64,000 nucleotides of DNA, taken from assembly GCA_017506865.1 (NCBI GenBank), contig JAFCMP010000301.1:496001-560000 (forward strand), read 5' to 3'. The DNA comes from Tribonema minus (lineage: Eukaryota > Sar > Xanthophyceae > Tribonematales > Tribonemataceae). The notes below the pieces were generated by a model. That model was not told where the DNA came from, searched no databases, and was given only the letters and a program-made list of their open reading frames with translations. A program made the translations under genes and the position numbers. Positions 1-11,798 of the stretch are shown here, in pieces. Position 1 is the first letter of the stretch. The number at the start of each line of letters is the position of its first letter.

Positions 1-83
1 CACGGCACTGTTCTGCAATGTGCAGCGGAGCAAAGGCTAACGCCATGAAAATTGACCACTGAACTGCGCACTAATAAGCTCAC

Positions 84-1170
84 CACTGCTTGCTGTAGGT
101 GGACACCGCATCCTCCAAGTACGCCACGGCGGTGCGCACGCTGCGGTTGAACCTCCACCGCCCCTGCTGCTTCGGCTTCGACGTGCTGGCGGGGTCCCAG
201 TAGCGGCGCGAGTAGTAGTTGACGTCCACGATGATGCTGAAGAAGCACACCATCAACAAAATGTGGATGCGCGTGTCAAACGGGATGATGTCGTTGAACA
301 TGAGCGCCTCCAGAATAAAGTACGGCCCCGCGAACACGTAGAAGGCGGCGAGCGCGCGCCCGATCTCGTTGCCCATGCCGATGTTGTCCTGCGCCTCCGC
401 CAGCCTCTTGATGAGCCACATGTAGGGGGGGGTAATGGAGAGCAGAACCCCCACCCAGAACGCCCAGGGGTAGTGTCCGATGCAGTACCCCTCCGATGAG
501 GCGTGCTTGGTGCTCTGCAGGATGCCGGCCATGGCCGCCAGGCCGCTGACTGAGCCGATGATCACTGCTGCTTGGGCTCTGCCGTCGAGTATGAGGCCGA
601 ACTTGTCGCGCCACTCCTTGGACATCATGACGAGCACCCGCATTCCCCTGCACACACAGTTGTAAGCAGAGCAAAAGAGTCAGCCCTGTTGTCGACCAGC
701 CTGAAATGCTGTGTACCGCAGCAGCCTGTGACTCGGCATTACTGCAACAAAAGCAAGCGCGCAGTGGCCATCTTGTTGAGCAAGAAAGTCAGCGCTGCTG
801 TCGACAAGCCTGACATGTCCAGCTGCTACCGCAGCAGCCTGTAGCACAGCGTCGTTGCAGCAGGAGTAAAAGCGTAGGGGCTGGCTTACCTGAGGACTAT
901 GCCCATGATGATGCCGTTCGCCGAGAGGTACACCGCCCAAACCATGAGCCAACACGGCATGTGCTTTCCCTCCATGCGCATCATCTCCTGCACGCCCATG
1001 ACATCTGCCATCGCCAGCATCGAAAGGCACTCAACCATGGCTAGTGCGGGGGACCGCGCCCTGACCATCATGTCACGTCGTCGGCTCCACATGCTCGCCA
1101 TCCCTACTAGCGCGACAGCGTTGGCGATGCATGCTGCCGCAATCGCTAATGCCGTGTCGGTGCGCACCAT
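84..1170 (-). CDS. Seven-helix receptor-like membrane protein, 3' end outside window
   Basis: Two exons are seen, 890-1170 and 84-647, joined in phase across a GTAAGC donor (889-888) and a TGTGTGCAG acceptor. The ATG at 1170-1168 sits in a strong GCCATGG context. About 281 residues are encoded. Seven hydrophobic segments can be counted: roughly residues 5-28, 43-64, 71-100, 117-138, 148-170, 183-206 and 213-232. The Arg-Ser-Pro after helix 1 and the RGMRVLVMM stretch after helix 3 recall the seven-helix half of algal, plant and oomycete receptor/RGS fusion proteins; this is from memory of the family, not a search. If read straight on, the frame stops at 80-82, but a good donor (TG/GTGAGC, 83-82) just before that stop suggests that the gene continues off the left edge, where an RGS domain would lie. 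The intron carries a direct repeat of about 85 bp (679-763 and 789-874). Confidence 0.7.
679..874. repeat. Imperfect direct repeat within intron of the 7TM gene
   Basis: Two copies, 679-763 and 789-874, start with GTCAGC(C/G)CTG and share CCGCAGCAGCCTGT and the final AAAGCG. They fill most of the 240-bp intron, so the intron is largely one duplicated block. Confidence 0.7.
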
Positions 1171-4100
1171 GGCCGTGTGCCTGCAAGTGGTCGCTCGGTG
1201 CCGCAGAGATATCACAAGGTGTCGCAAGGTCTTCTACGGCATTGACCGCACTTGTTCACGTTGCGCGTGGAGTTCGATACCATGGACACCGTCGCTCTTT
1301 TGTTGGTGATCGTTCCAAAAAGTGTAACGTCTTCGGGCCGGCCCCAGATCTGCCTGCCAGCCTGTGTGGGCACGGCAGTGATGCTGACAGCACAATAAAT
1401 CACCGACGAGCTGCAAGCGTATAGTCACTACGGGCTGTACTGCACATCCAGCTTTCCTTGCCTGAAATTATCCGGCTGTGTCGACCAAGCTGGACGCACA
1501 GCCGAAGTTGACGGAAAGTGAGATTCAACACAGCCCATATATACCCTCGTGGTGCTAATCCTCTTGCTCTAGGGCCTGCTTTACCCTGCTTTTGAGCTCG
1601 TTCAGAAAGCCCAGATGGGGGATGACAAGCTTACTACCATCTGCGTATCATGTGAAAACTCCCAGGTGCCTCGGTGCGCATTGACGCTCACTGACACTTC
1701 TTAACGACATGCCCATATTGCAACTCCATCTGTCCATCCGCTTGGACTCTGCTTTGTGTCTTATGACAACACACAAGGAGTGCACTCTGTGGAGCACTGC
1801 CGAGAGAGCTCAACGTATGCGCGCCAGCGCTATGCTTCTCAGAGCTAGAAGACTGGCTGCGCCGCATGCAGACATCATGATGATCCTGCTTGCATCTCCG
1901 TAGTGACGGCCTCCAGCAGTTTCCATCCCCGGGCGAGCGCCGTGATGCTGCCAAACAACCCGTTTAATCGATTGCCACAGTATTATAGTACTGTTGATTG
2001 CACCATGGTGCAGCAGATGGCTCGGAGCGGCTGTAGGTGACAGCTGAGCGCTCAGGCGTGCTGGCCGAAAAGCATACGAGTAGCATCACGCTGTGCTGCT
2101 ACACAGTGTCTTTGCAACGTGAATATATTTGGATTGCTTCAGGAGCAGCAGCAGATATTGGCATTGGAGTTGTTTTCCAGCAGTGGTGAGAATTGACGGC
2201 AGTGGTATCCTTGCATCAGCCAGCATCTGTTAGCCTATCACGAATGCCGCAGGTGCTTGCAACTGCTTGCAGTAGGGCATCGATTGCCAATGGCTGCCTA
2301 TCGTAGCATGTGTGTGGTTACAGCTGGGGAGATGATACGCAGCTGCTGCCAATCATCTGCGGTTCCACTGTGCTCCCGCAAGCCATTGTGATTGTGCATT
2401 GCTGACAATGCATGTCATGACCTCTACTATGGGAGCTGCACGGCGGAATAGACCTCAATTCTGCGAAGACCTGGCAAAAACCTTACAATAAGCGCATATA
2501 TGTGTATGTTTTGAAACTCCCAACACAAGCCGTCCAACAACACAACTGTGCAGCGTTTCTCAGCAGCAGAGTGCTCAGTTTGAGGGAGTGTTTATTCTCT
2601 GCTACATTAAAAAAAAAGAGGGAGAGTTGACCCGATCAAAGGAGCTGCACATCAGAGACAGGCAGGACCGGCAGGGCAGGACGGCGTACAGAACAAGCGG
2701 CGCTGGCAAGAAGGCGCCCTACTTCGTTCTCAGAGGTACGGGTAAGCGTTTTAATTCAGGTTTAAATTCGCACGGGAGTTCAAGTTTGTGTGCTTGCATT
2801 GCTACCCATGCAGCCGCGCTCTACGCATGGACGCTCTCTCGATATCAGGCAAACATGACATCACTGCTCGTAGCCGGCCGTCGTCAACGGTGCAGCTGTT
2901 TTACACTGTCCCAACGAGAATGCACCGAACCGAATTTCAATACACGCTGCCAATGACGCAAGTTGCTACTGCAGAGCAGCACATGCGTTGTGCTCGAACC
3001 GCTGCTTTGAATTACTGCGATCGTTGCGCCTGCGTGACCTGAGAGGCAGTGTACCGTTGTTCTTTGTCACTGCAAAATGGCGGCAGTATGGTGTCGTCTC
3101 TGCTCGCAGTGCATCAGGGGCAGATCAAGAGAGCAGTCTCATCATGCATGCACTGGTAGAGAGGCAGGCTGTATACACCAGGGACCACAATAATTACGCA
3201 AGGCTTGGACAACAGTTTTCATAAGCGGAGAACGACACGCTGAGCAGTACAGTAGTACCTGTGGCTGTGCAACGCCTGACTCGGCTTCACCTGCAGAACT
3301 CTGTGACTCATTCAAGCGATTGACTCAAGACACACTTCATATACGCCATCGCATTTGTCATCGACTGAGCCCACAGGCGGAGCAATGCACCTGGGTCCGG
3401 CGCGCCAACTGGGCGCCTATATTCCTGAGTATGGTTCAGATGACCCTACACCGACAACATCCCCAAGACCCGCAGCCACTGGAGATCTCACACAGGTTAA
3501 ATTTAAAACTTGAAGCAGATCAATGACATCGCTGTGTTACAATTGCACTCATTGGCCTCTGAACTTGTACTACACACGATGGTGAAGCGGCGCACCAACT
3601 TCTTGAAGTTGCCATTTGCATGAGCCATCGTGATTTGAAGGTGTGACGTTGATATCCTTTACGTGGAACAGGATAGCTGTAGCAAGACGACGGAGCTGAT
3701 GATGTCGCTTTCAAGCCTGACATATTGTTCGTACACCACATCTTGCTGAACGCTTTCTTGAAAACGAAACGCAATGCAATAAGAACCCATCGTGCACGTA
3801 CCACATGCTTAGAAACCAAGCTTTGAAGCTACTACATAGTATACCGCCGGCTGCCATTATGACTGCCGCCAATTGTACAGTACAGGAATGACGAGGGAAT
3901 GATCGCCCACATCGTCACTGTTCCCGCCAATCATTGCAGCGGTGGTGCTCTATTGACTACAAGCAATCTACAGTAGCACCACAAAGAACACTTGCGCAAA
4001 GGCTGCTGCCAGTTGTGCTATGCTTTCAATGCCTCCAAATGCACCAAGCGCATGCTGCTCATGCTTGCCACGTATCTCATCTGCTGAATGTTCACTGCAG

Positions 4101-5359
4101 AATGTCCGTTCAGGTGTCACGGTCACCTGTTCTCCCACAAAACCTGACTGCCGTCTAACTGCCCTTGTTGCTGCCGCACACAGACCAGACTGGGCGTGGC
4201 GTCCGATGCAGAAGTTCAACAACTTGAAGTTGGCACGAAGTTCTGGGGAAGCAGCGGCAACAGCAGGTACCAGCAGCAGCAGGTAAGACTTGATGATACT
4301 GGCACATTTGCCACTTCTTAGCAGCTCTGTGGCATCATTATGATGCCATTATGTGGCATCATTCTCATAATGCTCGCGGTGTTGTTCCCCCCACTACCGT
4401 GGGCCGTTGGCAGCTGGTTACCCCCCATGATACCACTGGGTGGCTCAGAGATCGTTCTTAATGTACAACAAATGGTTCACAAGTGACACCGCTGATAACG
4501 TTGATTATCCGGGCTTCAATGACTGTTGACGTTGCAGTGCCACAGTGATTGGCATCTTCCTCTGGAAAACCGCATGGGTGCTACTGTACGCTCTGGCATC
4601 ACTTGCAATCAGGAAGATGCTGTCTGATGCTGACATTGTCAGTGCAGGCAAGCACCGAACAGGAAGTATGCTGCTCCACCGGCAAAGCCTGGGATACTGC
4701 CACTGCTCATACACTGTGGCTTGGAATATGCAAACTTTGAATGGATATGCAACGCATGGCAGTTACATGCTTAGAGATTTATTGGCACTCCTGCTGGCAT
4801 GTCCTGTAGGGGGAGGCTGTCCTGCCAGGTGATCCCAACTTTCAAACCTTTCACCACAGAAGGCACGCCAGTCAACTTGCCCAACTATTTTTCTGCACCC
4901 TTGCTACAGTGGAACAGGTTGGCAGTGCTATTGCTGCAAGATGGTAACACACAGCATTCAACCGACAACACCTTGATTGCGGTTCCAGGGTCGTGCTGTA
5001 GACGTCAAACTGGTGCTGTTTGTTTTGCGTTCAGGTACGTGCTGGCCTTACATCATACGGTATAGAAGTACCAGACACACGTAACCAGAGCCACGTTACG
5101 ATTGTACACATGAGCAGCACACCCCGTATTAACAGAGCCATGCTTGATTTGGTACCGTGTAGACTAGCCCGTCCCTGCTGCGAGTTAGGGAAAACCGCTT
5201 GATACGTCAAGCATAACACTTTTGTGCGTTGTCATCGTAATTCCTTCAGATGATCACTGATGTGGTTTGGATCGGCCAATCATCCTTGCATACACCGCCT
5301 CTTCGTTGCACTCATGTCACTTTCATCATGCCCTGCGCACTGTCGCCCTTCATGTGCAG
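1171..5359. other. Long stretch without a supported gene
   Basis: No reading frame here shows a recognisable domain or a consistent set of splice borders. A Met-initiated stretch at 4207-4285 ends in a good donor (AGCAG/GTAAGAC), and an open stretch at 4829-5034 is bordered by CCAG and CAG/GTACGT. Either could be an upstream exon of the plus-strand gene at 5360, but they do not join it in phase, so I leave them unassigned. The 5' region of the receptor-like gene must also lie at the left end of this stretch. Confidence 0.4.
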
Positions 5360-7224
5360 GACGCAGAAGTGCTGGCAGAGTACCTGCATCCCTGCATCAA
5401 GCCTAGGCTGTTGAGCTCTCAATTATACAATGTGAAGGTGCTTGTGCGCCCTGGAAGCGTCAAGTGGAGAACCAGAGCCAACATCACGGTACTGCCGCCA
5501 GATGGCGACATTGGTACCATGGTCATTGGAGCCAATGGCAGCACATACGCCATCTGCTCTGCTGTGCTTAGTGGAAATGTGGGGCGGGGGTTACACATGC
5601 TGCTGGGACTGGATGTACAGCTGCAGTTTGGCGCGTGCGTGTGTGAGCACTGCCACCTGCACCCTGGTGCCATCTTCGGAAGGGGGGATTTTGGCGAGCC
5701 GTGGCAGGAAGTGCCAGAGTCTGTGTATGACCCGACCACGAAGGTGGGCTTCTTCGTCTGAGGCATTGCCTGCTTCAGTTGATTGATTCTTTTGCGTGGT
5801 ACATACTACCTTGTACTTTTTATTAATTCTCGCTCAGGGCGCGAAAAAGCCCAGATGATTGGCATCTAGCTGTAAGGAATCTACATGTCGTATGACAGTC
5901 TGAAAGTGTCGCAACGACAACCACTCAAACGCCGCCGCCGCCAAATGGCATCTCGGGGTCCTCCCTCGTACTTCGAAGTATGCAGGCAATGAAGTCTGAA
6001 AAGTGGGGACTTGGGCCAAATACTCAGGCTGCTTCAGCAGACTTGAAGTGATTCGGTCGGCAGGCTTAGAGTTTAAGCCTGAAACCTCAAATCACCGAAG
6101 CAAAACCAGAGTACCCATGTTATAGGTACCAGCTAAGTCCAGTCACACACCAGGTCTACTTCAATAATTATAATCATTCCACGTGCTGACTCAAGAGGAC
6201 TTGGCGATTTGCAGGTGCAGTCTTACTCATAAGGAAGAGGGGGTCTTCTGTATATCTTTATTGGCCAGTTTGGCTCAGTTGTACTTGTACCCACTTTAGG
6301 GCAAGTGTATGGACACTCTGTTGAGCATTTGCATCATATGGGTCACCATTGTGCAACTGGCAAACCCAAAAGGTTACACAAAAAAGAACCCCTGAGTTGA
6401 AGTTTCTGACTTGATGTTGCACTTGCTGTGCTTACTTGCAGATGGTGCTGGTGGACGTAAAGCACTTCGGCGAGTACGCGCTTGCTGTCGACATCAGCAG
6501 CTCCAGCCAGCACGACAACATGAATGATAACGTGCGTGGGGGGTTGTGGGGTGCCTACGTCCATGACGTGTCCCGGCTCCCTCAACCTGCGCCGCGTAGC
6601 ACGGCCTCCTACAAGCACGGCAGCACCACCGTACCGATTCCTGGACCGTCAGAACCGTGCAAAAAGTATGTCGTAAATGCTTACACAGACAGACTGCTCC
6701 GGTTCGTGGCAGAGGGCGTTGGGGCAGGACCAGCTGTCATCAACGAAGACCACATTGACGCTGCACTGGAGCCAGAAATGGGTGGCGCTGTAGAGAATCA
6801 CGCAAAAGTAGGCACTATGCAGCACTCACACAGCACATTTATTGAGCACCGACGCGTTGGAGCTGTGGCAGACGAGTGGGATATGGCACCGCTGGAGAGG
6901 CGACAGTCAGTTGTAGAACAGCGCGCGGTAAGGTTTCCATGGCCTAAGCAGAAGCAGACTGTGCCAGGGCACCAGGCATATCCGGCCATCACCAGTCAAG
7001 GCGACGGGGGCACGGCCGCTGTGTGCGTGCTGGACTATGACCATTCGCAACAGGGTTGGAACGTACTGTTCCAAGGGGAGGTGAAGCCGAATCAGTGCGT
7101 GTTGGCGCATCAGCCCAAGCAGCCGCATAGCGCGCTTCCGCCCGCAGAGCTTCCACAGTGGCTGCAGCAGCTCGGGTATTATCTGCCTTGCAATGCGGCA
7201 CACGTTGCTGCTCCTGGCAGCTGA
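5360..7224 (+). CDS. Unrecognised protein, at least two exons, 5' end incomplete
   Basis: Exon 5360-5743 follows CATGTGCAG and ends at AAG/GTGGGC. Exon 6442-7224 follows a pyrimidine-poor but clear CTTACTTGCAG and ends in TGA. Both borders are in phase 0, giving 388 residues. I do not recognise the family. The first exon contains a compact, hydrophobic domain with a glycine-rich stretch (VIGANGSTYAICS) and a Cys/His cluster (CVCEHCHLHPG). The second starts with an acidic domain and becomes Pro/Gln-rich. There is no obvious signal peptide or membrane segment. The true start must lie upstream, since the 5' exon border is an acceptor. An alternative acceptor eight bases downstream (GACGCAG, used in phase 1) would accept a possible tiny exon around 4992-5034. 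Composition differs little from the flanks, so I am only moderately sure that both exons belong to one gene. Confidence 0.5.
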
Positions 7225-8710
7225 GCAGTGGTCAGCCTGAAATGCAGCAGCCCCTGTCGTCTGTGCAAGTGTCACAGTGACTGCTGTCTGCCCGCGTTGC
7301 ACCAGGTGTCACTCCACAAAGGTGCATGCCTTGCTCCCTGGGACCTTCTGAAGGACAGAGACAGACTTTGGTTATCCAAGTTCAGCGCTTGATAAATGCA
7401 ACAAGCATGAATGGTGCTTCAGATCCATTTCTCCCATTTTTTTGCTTGCGGCACGTTTGTATGCCCAGCCATTGCTACTATCCGCTGATAGCTGCAAACA
7501 TTGAAGGTCGCAACTCAGCCAGCAATTGCTAGCACACAGTTCTACATGTAGCCGATGCCAGACTTGTTGAGCGCCAGCGATCGATGCAACTTGAACCATA
7601 TGGCCAGCAACTGTCGGGCTTTTGGCATCCATACATGTACAAAACAACTTAAAGACTTCAACTTGAAATATATATGGCCCGAACTTCCATCATGAAGCCG
7701 GCCAGTCAGTGCAGCATGGACTACAGTAAGCCTTTCTGCCACTTAAACCATGTGCACCACTAGCTACATCTAGCGTCCCTCGAGGCAGTTGTCGTAGCCA
7801 GTGAGCATGAACATCCTGGTCCAGCACGCATGCAAGCATCTCCTGCGTGGCTATTGGCCGGACTTTATGTGATACTTGAAGTATCAACGCTGTCATGTAC
7901 AGACTTCACAAACGAGCATGAAGTGCATTGGAGAGTGACGCTGGGTCTGGTGAGCTAAAACATACCTGTGCCGAAACGTCACCTGATGCAAGCTGGACTG
8001 CAGTACTGCTGAACATGGAAGTGCTCATGAAATTGTCTCTAAAGCTTGACACCCATGCGTATGATGGCTTGCTCTGGAAGCCCTCGAATGTATGGCAAAT
8101 CAAAACAGCCGATGCATGCCTTTCTACCAGCACTCTGACAGGTGACTGCGGTGGGCAGGTGTTGCAGCGCGCAACAGCAAGCAGTAGTGCAGCTGGTGCA
8201 GTGCGCAACAGAATACTAGCAGGCGGCCCGATGCAGACATGTGGCGCAAGCAGCAAGTGGAGAGAGAATCCTAGGGACCTTGCAGCCTCGCTGACAGTGA
8301 CTATGTGCCTGTAAAAGTGACTAAAATTAATGTCAGCGACAATGCGCCCTCGCATCAGAACCAGCTACAGCAGCACTTTTCAAGCTATTGGAAAAAACCG
8401 CGGGTGCGCAGAGAGAGAGGAGAGCAGCCATGCCCCTGCCCGCAGATCGCCCGCAGGCGCCTCGAGCTGGGAGAAGAAGAAGTGATATTATCGCTGACAC
8501 AAAACAAGGGCCAGCGGGAACCTTCCTTTCCGTAGGGGCACCAGAACCTTCAAGAACTTGCTAGAACGTACTGGATAAACCCTTAGAACTGGACCATGCC
8601 CTACCCCTAGGGTATGCACTAAGTATTGGACCATCTCATATTCCAACATAGCTCATAGATGAAACTACAGTGCTCAATCTGCCCCTGCCATGACTGCAAT
8701 TGCTACGGCC
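7225..8710. other. No supported gene
   Basis: Open frames on both strands overlap each other (for example at 7906-8355) without recognisable content or splice-consistent borders. The stretch holds the 3' flank of the plus-strand unknown gene and the 3' flank of the minus-strand ankyrin gene, which converge here. Confidence 0.4.
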
Positions 8711-9778
8711 TCACCGTTCTGGGCAGCCGTTGGCGCGTGCCCACTGCACCACATGCATGTGCCGATTCTCTTCAGCGAGAGTTCTCGCCCAATGGTTCCA
8801 GAGGCACCCGTTGCTACGAGCCCACTGCAGTATGGCGAGGTACCCGTGCTCACCAGCTTCGCGGCAAGCGTCCTCGTCCCATGGACACCCGTTGGTGCGC
8901 GCCCACTGCAGTACCTCAAGATGTCCGCCCGCCGCAGCGGCGCTGCATGTATGCCTGTCCCACGAGCAGCCATTGGCCCGCAGCCACTGCAGCGCCCCCA
9001 GGTGCCCTCCCGCTGCGGCAGCGGTGCACGTCCACTCGTTCTACGGGCACCCATTGGCGCGTGCCAACTGCAGCACCGCGAGCTGCCCGTTGGCGGCAGC
9101 GTTACTGCAGACGCCGCCGTCCCACGGGCAGCCGTTCGCGCGCGCCCACTGCAGCACTGCGAGATGCCCGCCAAAAGCGGCTGCGGTGCACGCCCCTTGA
9201 TCCCAAGGGCAGCCCTGCGCACGCGCCCACTGCAACATCACAAGATGTCCTCCCGCTGCGGCTTCCGTGCAGATTTCCTTGTCCCAAGCGCAGCCGTTGG
9301 CGTGCGCCCACTGCAGCACCTCCAGGTGCCCGTAGCGCGCAGCCATGCGGCATAGGTTGTTGTCGACCTCCCGGGGGCATCCGTTCTGCCGCAGCCACTG
9401 CAGCATGGGCAGGTGGCCACCTGTGGCTGCCAGGGACATGTGCTCTGCCAACAACGGCAGGGCACGCAGGCTGTGTGCATGACGCAGCCCTGCAACATCA
9501 CCGCGCCGTATGCAGGCTTTCTGAGCCATCTTCGGCAGCAGGCCATTCTGCAATGCCCAATCGATGAGGCTAGTGCTGACAACAGCGTCGTCCGCCATGG
9601 TCGGCCAGCGGTGTTGGATTGGCTCGTGGACCTTCTCGGCCGCAGTGCGGAACGCAACGGAAGTGCTTCTCACCATGAGCGTGGGTGGCAGGAAGGCCAT
9701 AGTGTACTCAGCGAGTACGGTATCGAAAATGAGGTGCTCTGCCGCCGCCTTCCGCCTTGTGGCCCTGGCTTGTGGCAT
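8711..9778 (-). pseudogene. Ankyrin-repeat protein with F-box-like start, interrupted by an in-frame TAG
   Basis: The frame runs from 9778 to a TGA at 8713-8711, broken once by TAG at 9043-9041. The first 245 residues start with a hydrophobic, F-box-like segment and continue as ankyrin-type repeats of about 29-33 residues with the core LQWARANGCPWD. After the TAG the same frame continues for 109 residues with four more repeats (LQWLRANGCSW, LQWARTNGCPW, LQWARSNGCLW, VQWARANGCP). The TAG falls exactly at the Trp that follows GCP in the other repeats, so a single TGG-to-TAG change explains it. No frameshift is present, and the repeats downstream show no other decay. It may be a young pseudogene, a truncated but functional allele, a stop that is read through, or a sequencing error. 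Such repeats are abundant, fast-expanding and of unknown partner in brown and yellow-green algae. Confidence 0.85.
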
Positions 9779-10239
9779 TGTTTTGCTGCTTGATGGGGGC
9801 CGATAGCTGGAGCTGAGGCTCTGCTCAACAGGTTGCTAACTGTTGTGAGACGTGCAGGGGGCTGGTGCTGTGTCTCTGTGTGCACACGTGTGGCAATTCA
9901 ACTGAAAGCTCAACCTCAAACTTGAATGTTGAAGTTGTGCATCGACAAGGGTGCACAGGTGCATCAACTTGATATGGTCCCTGACCCTGGGTCAGCAGCA
10001 GATGGGTTTGGGGGGAGGAGGAGCAGGCTGAGACAGATGAAGGCCTGAGGGTGTGCGGCAATGGCATTGCCGTGTTGTGGGATTCAGGAAGCTGGTAGAA
10101 ATTGATTCAAACACAGTGCAACTGTGACCTACACACGCTCAGTGTCATTTGCAGAGGCAGTGCAGCTGGCTCTCTATATAAACAACAAGCTTGCTTGTAT
10201 GCGCCCAGGTGTTGTCGATGCAGTGCATATCGGTACCTG
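9779..10239. other. No gene seen; upstream flank of ankyrin gene
   Basis: Contains the probable promoter region of the minus-strand ankyrin gene. No open frame of interest and no repeat were recognised. Confidence 0.35.
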
Positions 10240-10519
10240 TACGACACTGTTGATACAACGCGGTACTGTCGACACACCTGCAGCATCTGACATCATGGGC
10301 AGTCATGAATGGCACGAGCAGCACCGAGAGACGCACATGGGCAGCTTGTCAAGTCACATAATGCCTTGATGATTATGATTATACGACACTGTTGATACAA
10401 CGCGGCACTGTCGACACACCTGCAGCATCTGACATCATGGGCAGTCATGAATGGCACGAACAGCACCGAGAGACACACATGGGCAGCTTGTCAAGGCACA
10501 ATGCCTTGATGATTATGAA
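10240..10519. repeat. Tandem duplication, 142-bp unit, two copies
   Basis: The unit begins TACGACACTGTTGATACAAC at 10240 and again at 10382. It ends with CCTTGATGATTATGA in both. The copies differ at only a handful of positions, so the duplication is recent. It lies between the two ankyrin genes and codes for nothing I can recognise. Confidence 0.9.
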
Positions 10520-10671
10520 CATAGTAGGCATGACCGACCAAGTGTGCCTCTGCATCAGCATCCAGTTCAATGTCTGCAATTGTCAACTGTATGACCTGTG
10601 ATGCCAGGCGCTACAAGACTGGCTCTGCTCATGCGCATGCCCTGGCTGCACACGCCGTAACGGTTGCAACT

Positions 10672-10875
10672 TCACCACGCCGGACAGCCGTTGACGCGCG
10701 CCCACTGCAACACATGCACGTGACGTTCCGCAGTCCTGCACACCACCTTGCCCCAGGGGCATCCGTTATTGCGCGCCCACTGCAGTAATTCTAGGTATCC
10801 GCGCTCTGCAGCTACATGGCATAACTCATCGTGCCATGGGCAGCCGACAGCCCGCAGCCACTGAGGCTCCTGCAG
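10672..10875 (-). pseudogene. Ankyrin-repeat gene 3' remnant
   Basis: A 67-residue open stretch ends in TGA at 10674-10672 and contains three repeat cores: LQEPQWLRAVGCPW, LLQWARNNGCPW and VLQWARVNGCP. The last repeat and the abrupt stop after GCPAW match the end of the neighbouring ankyrin gene (GCPER then stop), so the two are adjacent same-strand paralogues. Upstream of 10875 the frame meets stops at once, and no other frame continues the repeats, so the 5' part is lost or decayed. Confidence 0.75.
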
Positions 10876-11798
10876 TATGGATCAAAACGACATTGTGGAT
10901 GGGACCGTTCACCGCCAGCTGTGGTGCCATCACTTCTGCATCAGAACAAGTAACGACCATGTCAAGTGTTGAGCCTGGGGGCTGGACATCTGCTCCCGCT
11001 GCATCATTCATATGATACTGCCATGGGCCGCGCTGCACAATGCAGCGTCAGCCTGATATTCATTTGTGATTGCATGTACGTTTGACATGGTCACGGCACT
11101 CAAGCTGGCGAATCGGCTTTTAGTGAAGTCACTGTTGCACGAAGCGGAGTATCTCGAGGACTCATTGTCGTAGACAACAGCGCCAAACAAGTGGAGGAGT
11201 TTGCCTGCGCCCCAGACCCAGGCAATCTTGCTTAGCTCACGCAGAGATCTAGGCAGTACAGCAGGTTTATTGCGTGTGTGCGGCCGCCAGCTATCAACCC
11301 CCCCCCCCTCTTACACACATGCACAAAAAGGCGACATCAGGTGATGATATCTTCATCACAAGTTCAAGTCGTGTTCACGCCTTCTTTGCACTCAACAGCA
11401 TGGCTTGACAACCATGTCCCTGGCGCGACTCATAGAACGCATGGATCTGCCCTTGTTGACCGCACTGATTGTCCATTTGATTTGCGCACCATAGGAATAT
11501 TACGTCAACACTCTGCTGACTGGCACAAGAGCACTGCTTTCTGGCGTAAACTGCAACTACACTTCACTGCATGCAACGCCCTGTGCTCTTGCACCACAGA
11601 CAACAGCATTACATATTGCACACGCTGTCATTACTGCACGTTTACTGCAAACATGTTTGCTGCCTGCAACCTGCAGGCAATGTCAGCTCTGTGTGTTGTT
11701 TTTTAAACGAGATATCCCATGGCCAGTCAGAAAAAGAAGTGCAAGAGCTCAAGTTTATCAAGAAATAGCTTAACCTGAAGTGCTCCTTAAATTTACGG
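10876..11798. other. No supported gene
   Basis: Apart from a poly-C run near 11299-11309, nothing stands out. The right end is the 3' flank of the ankyrin/RING gene. Confidence 0.4.

Noticed and set aside
5442-5786. 114-residue second plus-strand frame
   Set aside because: Shadow of the exon 5360-5743; the other frame has the better splice phases.
7906-8355. 149-residue minus and 128-residue plus frames overlapping each other
   Set aside because: Mutually exclusive, neither with recognisable content.
8659-9567. 302-residue open frame on the plus strand
   Set aside because: Exact antisense of the ankyrin repeats; its own repeats simply mirror them, and the minus-strand reading has the family motif.
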